Below are positions 10,720 to 23,345 of a stretch of 64,000 nucleotides of DNA, in pieces. Under the pieces are notes generated by a model, which ran no database searches, was not told the origin of the DNA, and saw nothing but the letters and a program-made list of their open reading frames with translations. Every line of letters starts with the position of its first letter. Position 1 is the stretch's first letter. This DNA is from Sambucus nigra. Lineage: Eukaryota > Streptophyta > Magnoliopsida > Dipsacales > Adoxaceae. The stretch is taken from NCBI GenBank assembly GCA_949130495.1, contig OX422219.1:268507111-268571110 (forward strand), given 5' to 3'. A program made the translations under genes and the position numbers.

Positions 10720-11754
10720 AAAGATGAACTGTAGATATCCGCTATGCAGGAAGAGTTGCTTCATTTTAGAAAGAATAATGTCTGGAAACTTTTCCCTCGA
10801 CCTAATAAGAAGAATGTGATTGGTACAAAGTGGATCTTCAAGAATAAGATGGATGAGAATGGCACCATTACACGTAATAAGGCTAGGTTGGTCACTCGAG
10901 GCTACACACAGATTAAGGGTGTATACTTTGAGGAGACATTTGCTCCTGTTACGAGGCTTGAATCTGTCCACCTACTACTTGCCATCGCATGTCATCTGCG
11001 CTTCAAGTTATATCAGATGGATGTCAAGAGTGCCTTTCTGAATGGCATTCTATAGGATGAGGTTTACATAGAACAAATGAAAAGGATTAAAGTCCCTAAG
11101 CACACTAGATACGTCTGTTATCTGAGGAAAGCCCTGTATGGATTGAATCAAGCACCACGTGCTTGGTATGAGAGTCTTGCTTCCTATCTCTTAGTCCATG
11201 GCTTTAAGAGAGGGGGAATAGATAATATGGTATTTGTTAGGAGAGATAAAGGTGTTATTTTGGTTGCCCAGGTCTACATGGATGACATATTTATTAGATC
11301 CACTTGCTCCCTCCATGCTCAGGACATTGAGGAGGAGATGAAGAGTGAGTTCAAGATGAGCATGGTTGGTGAGGTTACATTATTTCTTGGTATCCAGGTA
11401 TGTTAGTTAGAGGATGGGATGTTCATCTCCCAATCAAAGTTTGCAAGAGAACTTGTGAATACATTTGGGTTAGACTATGAAAATCATTCTTGCACCCCCA
11501 AGAGTACCTCGACGAAGCTTAGCAAGGACACTTCAGGCAAGGACGTAGAACAAACCTTGTATCGGAGTATGGTAGGTGGTCTTCTCTACTTGACTGTCAA
11601 TCATCCCGACATAGCCTTTAGTGTTGGAGTCTGTTCACGATATCAGGCATCTCCGAAAGAGTCACCCTTACATGTTCTTAAATGTATTATCAAATACGTT
11701 AGTGGGACTCTATCATACGAAATTTGGCATTCCTTTGATACCAACAACCATTTA
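10720..11754 (+). pseudogene. copia reverse transcriptase domain
   Basis: The block 10744-11055 has NNVWKLFPRP, GTKWIFKNKMDENG, ARLVTRGYTQ, ETFAPVTRLES and MDVKSAFLNG, all copia RT landmarks, and ends in TAG. The next frame (11077-11406) has ALYGLNQAPRAWYE and the catalytic box VYMDDI, with both Asp codons intact at 11281-11286. A TAG at 11404 follows LGIQVC, and 11419 onward continues with MFISQSKFARELV and RSMVGGLLYLT. So the catalytic core survives in pieces although the polyprotein cannot be made. Confidence 0.92.
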
Positions 11755-12218
11755 TCCACCTATTCAAATGCTGATTGGGACAGGATGAAGATGGATGTAG
11801 GAGAACTTTAAGTAGGTGTTTCTATTTTGGTATTGTTCTTGTCTCGTAGATGAGTAAGAAGAAGAACTCCATATCTTTATCCACTGCGAAGGTTAACTAC
11901 ATAGCTACCGGGAGTTATTGCATGCAACTCTTGTGGATGAAGAAGATGTTGGAGGGTTATGGGATATCACAAGACACCATGACTATTTTCCATGATAACA
12001 CGAGCGCGATACACATATCCTGCAATCCAGTTCAGCATTCGTGCACCATAGACATTAGGATACGCGGACACTTTATCCGAGACCTAGTAGAGGAGAGGGT
12101 TGTATCCTTGAGCTTTGTGACCACCAATCTCGAGTTAGCCGATATCTTCACGAAACCTTTAAACACCTCTAGATTCGAGAGCCTTAGGAAGTCTTTAGGT
12201 ATTTGCATAGTTCACTGA
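11755..12218 (+). pseudogene. copia RNase H domain
   Basis: It begins at YSNADWD (first catalytic Asp), has a stop and frameshift around 11811, and resumes at 11850 with SKKKNSISLSTAKVNYIA. There the catalytic Glu of the family's AEAEY motif is replaced (AKVNY). FHDNTSAIHIS carries the next Asp, and HFIRDLVEERVV and LADIFTKPLN lead to the normal polyprotein end at 12218. Confidence 0.9.
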
Positions 12219-15200
12219 GGGTTGGTTTGTGTGTCCAGTATAGGATGGTTTTTCTTGTGCATATTCTTGGTTCCTATTGCTAGATTATATCATTTGTATT
12301 ATTCTAGTATTATTGCTTCCTTTTTCATAATTCTAAAAAATCCAAAAAGTTTTTTTTTTAAAAATAAAGGATACAAAAAGATTTTTGGTTTTTAAGAAAA
12401 AAAGAAAAATGCAAAAATATTTTCGATGATTAAGAAAAATGAAAAAACATAATGTCTTTATAATTTTTATTGAAAAACACAAAAAAAATTTGGTAGTTTG
12501 TTTACACCATTTACGGATGGACATTTAAGATGGACAAGTCACCATGTCATTCCATTATCCACATGACTATTTGGTAGTGTTTTGAGACACAACTTCATGT
12601 CATCCATGGGCTTTGTAATGTTTGGAGTCATTGCTATGTACTTAGTGATTAATTTCTAGTCGTTTGACTCATTGTCTCCTTTAATTCACACAAGCACGGA
12701 TTTATTTGATATTTTTATTTGTCTATCACATGTTGGTCAAAATGTTTGCATCTCAATCATGTCTTAAAATGAACCAAATGCGATAAAGCGAGTCAATGAA
12801 AGTAATGCATGTAAGAACCATTGCCCTTGAGAATTTAATTAATATTGAAAAGATAATGAGCAAACATGGGAAAGGGATGAAAGAGGCATGTGAACTTATC
12901 GTCAAAGCCACCGTTGGAAAAGAGCCAAAGAAAAAAATAAGGCAATAAAAAGAAATATGTGCCAAAATGGGGCCAATAGGAAATCTCTTAAAACGAGAAT
13001 TTAGAACCTCAATAAAAAAATCATTATTATTTATGAGGGAGGTTGGTTGGAAATCAACGGGTTTGCATGTCCTGACAAAGTCCCAAACAAGCATTACATA
13101 ATTTTGGACGTTATTAGTGTGGAAATCATTTTAGACTTTGATTTGTCGATGAGATTGACTCAATTTCATATAAATTCACTTTTTTACACCTAAAGAAGAT
13201 TTTGAGTTCATTCGTTACGAATAGCCAAAATTCATCGCGCACATATGATTATGAATGTTTGAGTTTATTTTCCTATCGAATTTGTTCCCACCCTATACTT
13301 ACGTTTCATCGACTTGGATATCTTAGTGTAAATTCATGGTATGGTTTTTTGTTGTGTATTTTTTTATGAGAAAAATTCAAAAAGATAAGGTTTTTAATTT
13401 GTGACACAATACGTATTTATTGATTATGTTTTCTTTCCTTATCTATTTGGGACATCATAAAAAGGTGGAGAACGAATTACGGGAGAATGGGAAAGTTTGA
13501 TTATGTAATGATTTGCTTATGCATAACTAATTTATCATTTATGCTTATTATTTTATTTCAAACTTTTGCGCATCACGGGTATTTATTTCTTGTCTCATGT
13601 GTGTAGGTACAATTTGATGATCATATATATGGAACAATCTAATGATGACAAAGAAACCTTGGATATTTGAAGTTTTGAATATTTTAAAGATTTCAAGACA
13701 TGTATTTTGATTTTTCCATTTGAGGATTTTGGGGATTTAGATTGTATGTCTTAGGGATATTTTTTAGTTGCATAATTCGGATATTTTAATGTATGTACCG
13801 GCATAGACATAGGGGAAATTTGTAAATTCATAATCTTGTGATTATCCGCTAGAGTCTAAGAATTATCGGAGTTATCCTAGATATCAGTTGATATGTCATA
13901 TACCGTTACATTTGGCACGTCTACACACGATCATGCATGACAGATACTATCCGAATAATTGACAACGTGCTCATCATCACGCACCCATCATCTTCAAATG
14001 TGCGACATTCTACTTTATTTGGTCTCCACTACTCCACTACGTTAATGGTATAATTCTTATTTGGAGTTTTTAATTTTCACAATTATATTTGGGAGATTTT
14101 TAAATCAATTTTATAATTGTTCGCATTTTTTTAAAAACAAGGCTAGCATTTAAAAATAAATATTCACTTAAGGTGATTTGAATGACCTGGACATGTCGTT
14201 CAAATGACACGGACGTGTCGTTCAAAGGTCACGATATGCCTCATTTCTTTTGTGCATAAATCGACCACGTACTATTTTTGTTTTTGGTATGTCATTTCTT
14301 GGGTCATTTGAAGCTGGATCAAGCGACATGTCAATGTCGTTCTAACGACCCTGAGATGTTATTCGAACGGCATGTCTCCGCCTTGATTTTTTATTTCACC
14401 TATAGGTACCTTCTCTCATTAGGTATTTTGTAAGACTTTTTAACTCCGCCCTCTTTAGACCCGCTGTAATTTAAGTCTTCATATTTTAAGGCTAAAACCA
14501 TTTTGATTCACTTAAACCTCCCTATATATTTGTGAATATTTGATAAACCCTTATATGAATATTATCCAATATTGGAGTGGTACTTGTGGAGAAGAGAAGA
14601 CATCTCCATTGTTGATTCTTGGAGTTATTGCGGGAGCCCTTGTTGAAGACAATGAAGCGAGGCCTACGGGTATTCGTCTGTAAAAAATGTTATATTTCTC
14701 TACGTACATGTAAGTCGTGGTTTACACTAAATAGTAAAATAAAAGTTTTTGCCCTTTTGGGGGATTTTTACTAAAATTTGCTTTTTTTATTTATTTTTGG
14801 ATTGGATACTAGCCAGATTTATTACTTTCAATTACTTAGATGGATGCTTAGGGTTTAATTAAAACTAGTGATAAAATTGGAGTTAAATTAAATAAGTTAG
14901 GACATTAAATGGAAGCTCACTCTCAAAAACCAATGTACACCACTAAGAAATACTTTTCCCAACACTCCACCACCTAGTTGACAATGAAAGACCCTGGGGA
15001 CACCACAACCACACTATCCCAGTCCACTCATTACCTTTTTGGGTATTTATTTCTAAATAAGAAGTTGATATAAGTTGAAAGGTGACTAATCTTGAGCATT
15101 CAAATAGATTAAGGCATTCAAGCAATCAGAATTTAAAGAGCTCTAATCATACACAAGTTTTTATACTTTGTTCCACACTCATAACCCACTATTGTGAGCT

Positions 15201-15334
15201 TATATTTGAAACTTAGACCGATTCCATTTTTTTAACTTAGATCAGTTCCATTGCGTACACAATTTGTATATCTTGTAGAATCGTAAATCAGTACCTAGGC
15301 ACCTTTAGAGAGACTTCTGAAGATTTAATCCCAT
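12219..15334 (+). other. Non-coding stretch, unassigned (possible copia 3' region/LTR debris)
   Basis: I found no conserved coding block on either strand. 12335-12500 is a homopolymer-rich A/T region with AAAATCCAAAAAG-type words. 14168-14385 is a palindromic-word island, and CCTATATATTTGTG near 14520 could be an LTR promoter TATA box. The 113-residue reverse frame at 12753-13094 has no recognisable domain and looks like chance. The stretch separates copia RNase H from the Tat pol and may contain a degraded LTR, but I could not find paired ends. Confidence 0.5.
14168..14385. repeat. Palindromic-word island (TTCAAATGAC/TTCGAACG type)
   Basis: Several related self-complementary words are spaced irregularly: ATTTGAATGACC, GTCGTTCAAATGAC, GTCGTTCAAAGGTCAC, GGTCATTTGAAG, GTCGTTCTAACGACC and ATTCGAACGG, with GACATGTC/GACGTGTC between them. 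Similar words occur in the islands at 26113-26216, 45928-46128 and 52261-52455. Confidence 0.7.
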
Positions 15335-16321
15335 ATGCATCGATGCGGAGGATCTAACCAAAGTAGTTCAGGTTGGTTCCAGCCTCAACCTACCCCTAAG
15401 ATAAGAGCTTATCAAGATCCTAAGGGAAAATAAGGACGTCTTTTCTTGGAGCCACTCTGACATGATCGGTGTGGACCTGAAAGTCATGGTCCATCACCTA
15501 AGCATTGACCCGACTCATAAGCCACTTCGAAAAAAGAAGAGTTCGTTTGGTCCAAAAAGGAACAATGTCGCAGCAGAGGAAGTTGTCAAATTTCTATCCT
15601 CCAACTTCATGAGAGAGGTCCAATACCCAAAGTGAGAATATGTGTTGATTTCACTGACCTCAACAAAGCATTACCTAAGTATTATTATCCCTTACCTCGG
15701 ACTGACACCATGGGTGACTCTATAATTTTTCACAATCTCCTCCCCTTCATGGATGCTTATTCCTGGTATAACCAGATCAATATGGCCCTTGCTAACGAAG
15801 AAACGACCTCATTCATCACTGAAAAAGGTACTTATTATTATAAAGTTATTCCTTTCAGACTAAATAATGTAAATGCCACTTATCAAAAGGTGATAAATTC
15901 CATTTTCAAAGACCACATTGGTAAGATCATGGAGGTCTATGTTAAGGACATGTTAATTAAAAGCTTAGAGGCTAAGAACCAAATTCAGAACCTCAGAGAG
16001 ACCATTGTTATCCTTCGAAGGAACAATATGAACCTAAACCCAAAGAAATTTTCTTTTTAGGGTGGGTGGAGGAAAGTTCCTTGGGTTAATGGTCACTAAG
16101 TGAGTCATTGAATCCAACCTAGAAAAGATCCATGCATTATTGGATATGCAATCTCCGAGAACACTAAAGGAGGTCCAAAGCCTAGATGGAAGGATTGTTT
16201 CCCTCAATCGATTCATCTCCCAGGACAGAGACAAATGAAGGCCTTTCTTTAAGGTGCTTAATAAAGGCTTTGAAGTATTCATGAGGCTGAGGAAGCCTTA
16301 CAGAACCTCAAAAGGTACCTA
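15335..16321 (+). pseudogene. Tat reverse transcriptase, first catalytic Asp lost
   Basis: From about 15335 the sequence reads as the Tat RT N-terminal extension (ENKDVFSWSHSDMIGVD, near 15430-15475) and thumb-side segment (SSNFMREVQYPK). A deletion of roughly 45 bases at about 15632 removed the WL-NVV-VKK-NGKW segment and joined it out of frame to RICVDFTDLNKALPK. MDAYSWYNQINMA, TEKGTYYYKVIPF and NLNPKKFSF follow. The catalytic box is VYVKDMLIKS: the first of the two Asp residues is Lys (codon 15944-15946), so the enzyme would be inactive. A stop at 16058 is followed by a decayed connection domain that reaches the insertion point. Confidence 0.92.
16317..16321 (+). repeat. Target-site duplication, left copy (ACCTA)
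   Basis: The five bases before the TG of element C's 5' LTR match ACCTC at 57571-57575, the five bases after the CA of its 3' LTR, with one mismatch. Removing the insert plus one copy restores the Tat frame. Confidence 0.85.
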
Positions 16322-18153
16322 TGTAATACCCGCTTCGCATCAAAATTGTTGAACGATCAAACTACGACAAGTTAACCCCATATATCGCCCTATATACCCC
16401 TTGTACCTTAGTAAAGTTCATCAAATTCAAAAACACTACAAACAAAGTTAAAATTTCTCATGAAAATCTACAACTTTTTCCGTTTACATAAGTACCCCTA
16501 AGGTTATAAAATGATAAAAATACCCTTATAAACTTTTGAAAAAGCATAACTTGACCTACTTTTGACCCCAAGACACAAACGTTATATCAAATTGAACCTC
16601 TAGACCTAAACTAATTTAATTTTACAAACCCAACCGTAGAAAAATTAATGAAATTACAAAAATTCCATTAAATATGAAAATTAATCAAAGAAAAGTACAA
16701 AATAAATACTAAACACGTTCTTCGAGGACCAAAATCAAAACCAAAAGAAGTAGACTTTACTCCCTGCCAACAATGCGTCTAAATCAGTACAAAAGGACAA
16801 AAATCACATGGGAACACCCCCACACATATGAAACCTTTGTGCCACCATGGTTATCTTCTTAAACCAGGGAAGAATCAACCTCTTTTTTCCACCAATCAAC
16901 TCTTCCTGGACTACCCTTTAAAATCCCCATGAATTCCAACACTGAAACCCACCAGTTCAGTAGCAACAAACTTTCCTTTTTTCTATAAAATCAAGTAACC
17001 TATCATTTTACACAGTCTTTTCTATTTTGATTATCAAAATATTTCTGCACCATCAAAAATCTCAAACTAATGAAAAAAACCAAGCTCTTACGTGTATTAC
17101 AGTCTACATAGGTAGAAACCATCAAAAACTCCACTAAAGCTTGAGATTTAATGGTGAAACTTCATTATTTGACTTTGAACATGTTTCAAAGTGAGGAATG
17201 AGTTCGTTAGGAGCCCAAGAGCTCAAATGCAATGCACCTTTTAAAAAATAATTGAGTTTTGACCCCCATTTTCTCAAAGGTGTTTTCGAAGTTCAGAAAT
17301 TTTAAATTTTAAATTCTCTCAAACTAGTATACCTCAATTACTCAAACCAAAGAAAACTATTCCTTAGAATAGCAGAAACATAACCCTACTATTAGAAACC
17401 ATTTCCATACTCTGAAACTACACGAATGTTTTGGTCCAATTTTAAAAAAAAATACAATTATTCTAGCTTGATCATTTTATAACCTCGATCCATGAAAACA
17501 ATAGGTTTTATTACTTGTAAAAAAATTGGGTTGGATTGGTTTTGGAATCATCTCAAATGGTATAGCTATTAAGAGAAATTTGAGGTCAAAGTTATGGCCA
17601 AAACCTAGTCAACTGCCAAAAGGTTCAAGATGAACTTTTTGACCAAAATGTGACACCCAGCTTAAAATAAAAATGGGTGGCTAGCCCTATACAACATTAA
17701 ATTAGGAATCTCAGATTGCTCATTCTCAGCATCAACAGACCACACTAAAATAGATAAGGCTAACTACCCGAAACTATAAAAGCAGATGCAAAAATTTAAA
17801 TAAAAACATACAATGGAATTCAAACCAACAATGAGAATGACTATTAACATGAATTAAGAATATACATGCTCGACATAAAGAAATAACATACTCTACATAC
17901 ATCATAAGTACATACAAAAAAAAATATACCCGAATAAGCTCTCGGGTCACAGACAATACAAAAACCATACGGAAGAAATATAAAACGCTACATATAACTC
18001 TTGGGTATAAACTCGATACACAATATGAATCATATCTAGATTTTCCAAGGAATAGAAAGAGACAATAATCTAAATCCCGCAACTAATACGGCTCCCAAGA
18101 CTCTGGATATAAAAGCATCCAGTATCCATGCGGTGGGACACCAGTAGTAACAG

Positions 18154-18199
<46 letters not shown>

Positions 18200-19354
18200 A
18201 AAACAGAAATATAAATCGAGGTGTAAAAATGTTTAGCAAGTGTGTTAACCGTGCATAATAAATATAAATGTACTATTTCATAATTAAAGTGGAGTCTCAC
18301 TCTCGTGAAACCCCCAAACTCACCTCTCATCTACAGCGCGCACCTAGGTGTGTCCTGGAACCTTAATTAAGTTACCCCACCCATATAAGGACAACATCTT
18401 ACCATACGCATGGTCTATACCCGCATAACCCTCCATCTTAACATAACCCCGAAGATATCCTTTTTATTCTAATCACACCTAAATATGCACATAGATGCCT
18501 TACTAGGCTCTAGTGGTTCCAATTATAAACTTAAACCAGTTATAAGTTTTAGTATGTCACACATTAACATTAGGCTTCAATATAAGAGTTTATTCTCTAA
18601 ACAACATACATACAAATACTAAGGACAAAACTTCTCTTTTCTCTCAACATTGCACTGCGTTTCGTGCGTGGGGCGTCTCGCAAAGCGAAATTCAAACAAG
18701 GAACCCCCCCGATACACTACTCCTTGACAATGTCGATTGTAGGGATCCATCATGTCATCTACATATATCAAACTACTGCAACTACTTAAATAATGAGTAC
18801 TACATCTAAGAACATAAATAGAATCTCTATTTAATCTTTCGACCCTAACAAACTAGTACACCAAAATCACCCAAGATGTACACCATATAAACTCCATATC
18901 CTCTTCACATATAGGATAGAGAAATATATATTTACTCTAAATATATATAAGTAGTCATTTATTCCTATAACCACGTGTACATAACACACATAATGTACAC
19001 ATTGTAATCCACATAACATAAATGGTTATAGGACACCAAAATACTGCACCATGCTATCATCTTCCAGGAATTACCCTTTCTCCCGGGATCACCACCGATC
19101 GGACTATTATCACACCGACATGGAGACAAAATCAATCATAACGTATGGGAAGCGGTCATAGTTCCTAACTGGTAAGTGAGAATGACTCATACCCAAGACT
19201 TATCACTCCCAAAAATATAAAATCACACAATAATAATGGACGACTATGACCTAGGAAATATCCACACCCTGCTCCTCAAGCCAGGGGCTCACCCTGATCG
19301 CGCAACTTTCCATGATAGCATGTGTCGGGTATGCTTCACACCATAAGTATATAT

Positions 19355-22300
19355 TGTAATAACCCGTATTTTTATGCTATATTAATTTGGGGATTTATTA
19401 AATTTAATGTGAGTGAATTATTTAATAAAAATCCGGAAATTAATTATGTTATAATTATTAATGTGACGAGAGTTAGTAATTATGGGAAATTTGTTGAATA
19501 TTACTAATGAGCAAAGTAATATATTATATTGTTTATATTGAATGCCATGAGTGAATGTCATGAGTGAGTTAAATGACAATTTCGAAAATTTAAATCGGGA
19601 CGTACTCGTGTCGCGTCGTGAATATTTTATAAGTTGTTCGTATGGTCATTTTGAGTGCGTCAACGCGTCCGTAAGGGTCGAGATAGTCAGAAAAGTGTGC
19701 CCGGGGGTGTAGTTTGGGTCTCGGGGCGTTTTTAAGCCTAATTAGTAACCCGGGCGGGCATTTTAGTCATTTTACATTTTTGGGTAATTAAACCCACGAA
19801 ATTAGAGGGTCTATATCTGATATTGAGGTTGTCACCTAGGGTTAGAATTCCCAAAACCTAGAACGGCCATTGAAGAAGAGAGGAGAGAGCTCTCAAGCAA
19901 TTTCAAGGCCCAAAACTCAACGGTTTGCACCGCCACCACCACCAACGCGTAGATCGCGCAACGGGCTACGCAACCACACAAAAAACGTCTGCAAATCAGA
20001 ACGTCAAAAATCCCAGGCAAGTGTTTATCTTGCTTATTTTGTTAATGAATCTTTCATATTAGTTTAGGAGTAATTAGGTTGAGTTTTAATGGAAGAAAAC
20101 CCAAATTATGATAGGAAAATCCATGTAGTATTGGTTTATATGATGATTCTGGAAATCCTTGCCATGTAGAGGACTTTAACCACGAAATTTGGATGATTAT
20201 AAGAAGGAAATTCTGGAGAAAATTTGTTAGAAACCTGTTTAAGAAAATTTTAGGGTTCTTGATAATTAGATAAAATTTTGGGTTGATAATCCATGTTTAA
20301 ATGATAGAAATACACATGCCTTACGTTAAAAATGTCTGGTATATTGATATAATGCTAGTAGTAGAATTTTTGGGACATTTGGGTTTGGAAAATATGGATT
20401 TGGATGAAGAAAAGTGGTAGAACCCGTAACTGCAATTCTGCAGAAAATCGAAATACCTGCTTGATCGATCGATCGAGCCTAGAGCTTCGATCGATCGAAG
20501 GTTCGATCGATCGAGCCCCAAACCTCGATCGATCGACCCCTCCTGGCAGACTCCTATTTCCCCTATTAAATGAGTTAAATTTAATTTATCATGAAATAAT
20601 TCTTGGGCATCCTTAATATAATGTTTTGGGAGATAGGGGAGACCAGTAGGTTATACGAATGAATTTTGGAGATACTTAATGTGGACTAAGAATTTCATTT
20701 TGGGATAATTACTTATAAATCGATTAATTTATGTAATGAAGGGTAAGGTGCATAAGAGAGTTACGTTGGAACATAATAAGGACACCTACTGAATTTTATA
20801 CATGTGAGGATAGAGTTCACGAGTGTCGCGATATGAGTTTGAGAAACCCTTCGAGTTAAGGTTAGTGACGAACCCTTATAAGAATACTTAATGTGAAAAT
20901 TAAGGATAAATATTGTAATTATGGGTGATGAGAGAAACCTATATTGATATAATAATAAGTGGTATATTTATATGGTTGTGTATGCATATATTATATACGT
21001 GTGAAAAACGTACCCGCGCTACTTGTTATCCCTAAGGTTACCGCACTGGGACAGTCTTATCTCGATGGGACCTTTATGGGGGATATTGACTTGTACCCTA
21101 GAAGATAGATATCCTTGGTACAGGCTATCGAATCGATAGTTCAGACGGTCCTAAGAGGCGCGGGGTATGTACTGACCTCTTAGAGACTTGGAATCTATGC
21201 TTCGCCTCAATCTTGTTTGTGTATATACGTTGATACAGTTCGAGAGTGATTCTGAACTTGTATATCCCTTAGTGTGAGCGATGCGGGGATTGGATAGCAG
21301 AGTATGCATGCACCATAGTTTGTATGTTGGTGCCATTAGAATGTATATATTATACGAGTGCTTAATATATATATCTGAAATTTGGGAAATTTAAACTGTT
21401 GCTGTGATATGGAAAGTGAGAAATAATTCTGGACTATAAAGCGGAAATACTTGTTTGAAAAGTATAATATGACACAGGGAAACTTTATAAATTAATGAAG
21501 CTAAAACGGGAGTTGTTCTACTAATTGGAAGTATCTTTTTAAACAATGATATTATTTGGTTTTGAAATCTTATGAGTAATTCAAGATAAACAAAAATTGT
21601 GGGAAGGTTAGTGTGATAAAATGATAGGATAAACCGTTGGCAATGTTAGTGCGATAGGTGTGCACATTAGAAGAGAGGTGAGAATTTCTCAAGAGAGTGT
21701 CGTACCAATATGTTGTTGCATTGGCTTGTATTAATTTTAATACTTGCTAAACGAATTTTAAATCATACACACTATCGGGCTCTGACCCGTTCCTTTCTCT
21801 CTCTCTCTCTCTCTTGTATATATATGTATGTATTACAGGTGCCCAGCCACAGGGGCGTCTTGCTTAGGATCTCATGGAAGGAACGCGTTGCAGCTTAGGT
21901 GGGAGTTGCAGGTCTCTTGATTAGACGACTTCGTTCATTCGGATCCACTCTTAGTACTTTCATCTAGTTGTGCATGTGTAACTCTTTCCATTATTCCGTT
22001 GTTATTGGACATTTGTATTTCAGTTATTTCCAGTATTGTTACTATGGGATTTATTCAGTTTGGATGTGTGACTTTAGATTTCGTATGTTGACATTCGATA
22101 GACGAATATATTAAATTAATTGAATTATGTTGCAGAATTTAATGTGGTGTGATTCCTACTTATTGAATGTTGTTAATAAAATAAATGACTTTTCTTTAAA
22201 TAAAATTTGGAAAGTATGTATGAAAATCGTTTTGACACTTAGCTTAATTAATTAGGGTGTTAAATTGGAATAATTTATTTTTCGACAGTGATGCTAAGAA

Positions 22301-22374
22301 TGGACCAACTATTCACCTTGATATAATTTAATAAAGGAGTGATCGCCCGGTATTTAATTAGGCGGGGTGTCACA
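19355..22374 (+). repeat. Solo LTR (plus strand), 3.0 kb, nested in another solo LTR
   Basis: TGTAATAACCCG...GGCGGGGTGTCACA, flanked by TATAT on both sides (19350-19354, 22375-22379); the site is AT-rich, so the TSD is weaker evidence than usual. It shares with the solo LTR at 24986-27898 the GGGTCGAGATAGTCA block (19676/25329), the CGGGCTCTGACC block (21776/27308) and the GACAGTGATGCTAAGAAT block near the end. The ends are imperfect inverted repeats (TGTAATACCCC against GGGGTGTCACA). Confidence 0.87.
20461..20540. repeat. Palindromic-word island (TCGATCGATCGA type)
   Basis: Four copies of the core CGATCGATCGA, each a reverse palindrome, are joined by short linkers such as GCCTAGAGC and GCCCCAAACC. 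The start is about 1105 bases into the LTR. The same word and linker style occur in the reverse LTR copy at 36368-36407. Confidence 0.85.
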
Positions 22375-23218
22375 TATATATATCACTCACACTATATATA
22401 TACATCCATATGATCACATCATATAATCAAACCATCACACAAGGTATAAATATTCACACCATATGTACATCTCAAGTTCAATCCTAAATTCATTCCATGA
22501 TCCCATCACTTATTGGAATCCCCATTGTTAATCCCACACCGATATATAACAACTATCCCGACTAGATTTACAACCCACTATTCTAGTTGATAGTATGACC
22601 CAATCGCTCCCAATTCCAACTATGGTTCAATTGTCCCTATGATCCCTTAACATTTACACATTTACGATATATTCCTTGAATTTATCATCACTAAGGATAC
22701 ACGACCTTTACCTCTCATTGGTCCTAACTCATATCTTGAATATAATCCTATCACTATAAGGATTCGGCATAAATCTCGGCCTATAATTTCACGCCACGCC
22801 TTTACCACTCTCCCAAAGAGTCCTAAACCATAAATCATATGTAAACTCACTTCTGGTCTCTAAATAGAACTCCCATCCTCAATGAGATTCCCCACTATAC
22901 CTCGGAATATCTATTATTAATACGCATATAAACATAAAGGGAATATATCTACATTTCATAACTATTTCATGATAGCCCACCACCATCATATTGAGATAAT
23001 CCACCTATCATTCAATCCCATAATCTTTTCCTTCCCAAAATAGGCATCCTACCCTCATAAACCAATTTTAACATAAGTCAAAAATCCCCTATTCATCCTA
23101 AGGTAAAAATCCCTTAATATTATATCATAACCTCAATAATAAGTCCTTTAAGAAGTCCCCTAAGAATAAAACCCAAAAGAAAAGGGGTAAAAGAAAATCC
23201 CATTCTTGGGCTAAAAAC

Positions 23219-23345
23219 AGAGGACCGGTTGATTGATCCCAGACCCCCGGTCGACCACGGGTCTAAATTCTGTCCTATGAAGAATGAAATAGGCTTTTAC
23301 CTTGAGGCACGGTAAACCGGTCCCCTGGGCGCGGTCGACCAACCA
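23219..23345. repeat. Palindromic-word island (GGTCGACC type)
   Basis: Words GACCGGTT, GGTCGACC, AACCGGTC and GGTCGACC are separated by C- or G-rich linkers and a 60-base spacer. It lies about 0.76-0.88 kb from the LTR start. Confidence 0.7.

Larger units (their letters stand above)
9620..12218 (+). mobile_element. Ty1/copia pol remnant, no LTRs recognised
   Basis: Pre-integrase, integrase, RT and RNase H occur in the copia order (INT before RT). Gag is missing on the left, where the sequence abuts an Athila-type LTR. The RT/RNase H wording (VGEVTLFLGIQV, DIFTKPL) is similar to SIRE/TAR-like copia lineages, but I do not assign the lineage firmly. Confidence 0.9.

Noticed and set aside
19350..22379. 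TATAT duplication as decisive proof of the insertion of the solo LTR
   Set aside because: The site is a simple AT repeat, so the match alone could be chance; I kept the insertion call because of the LTR ends and the interrupted host LTR.
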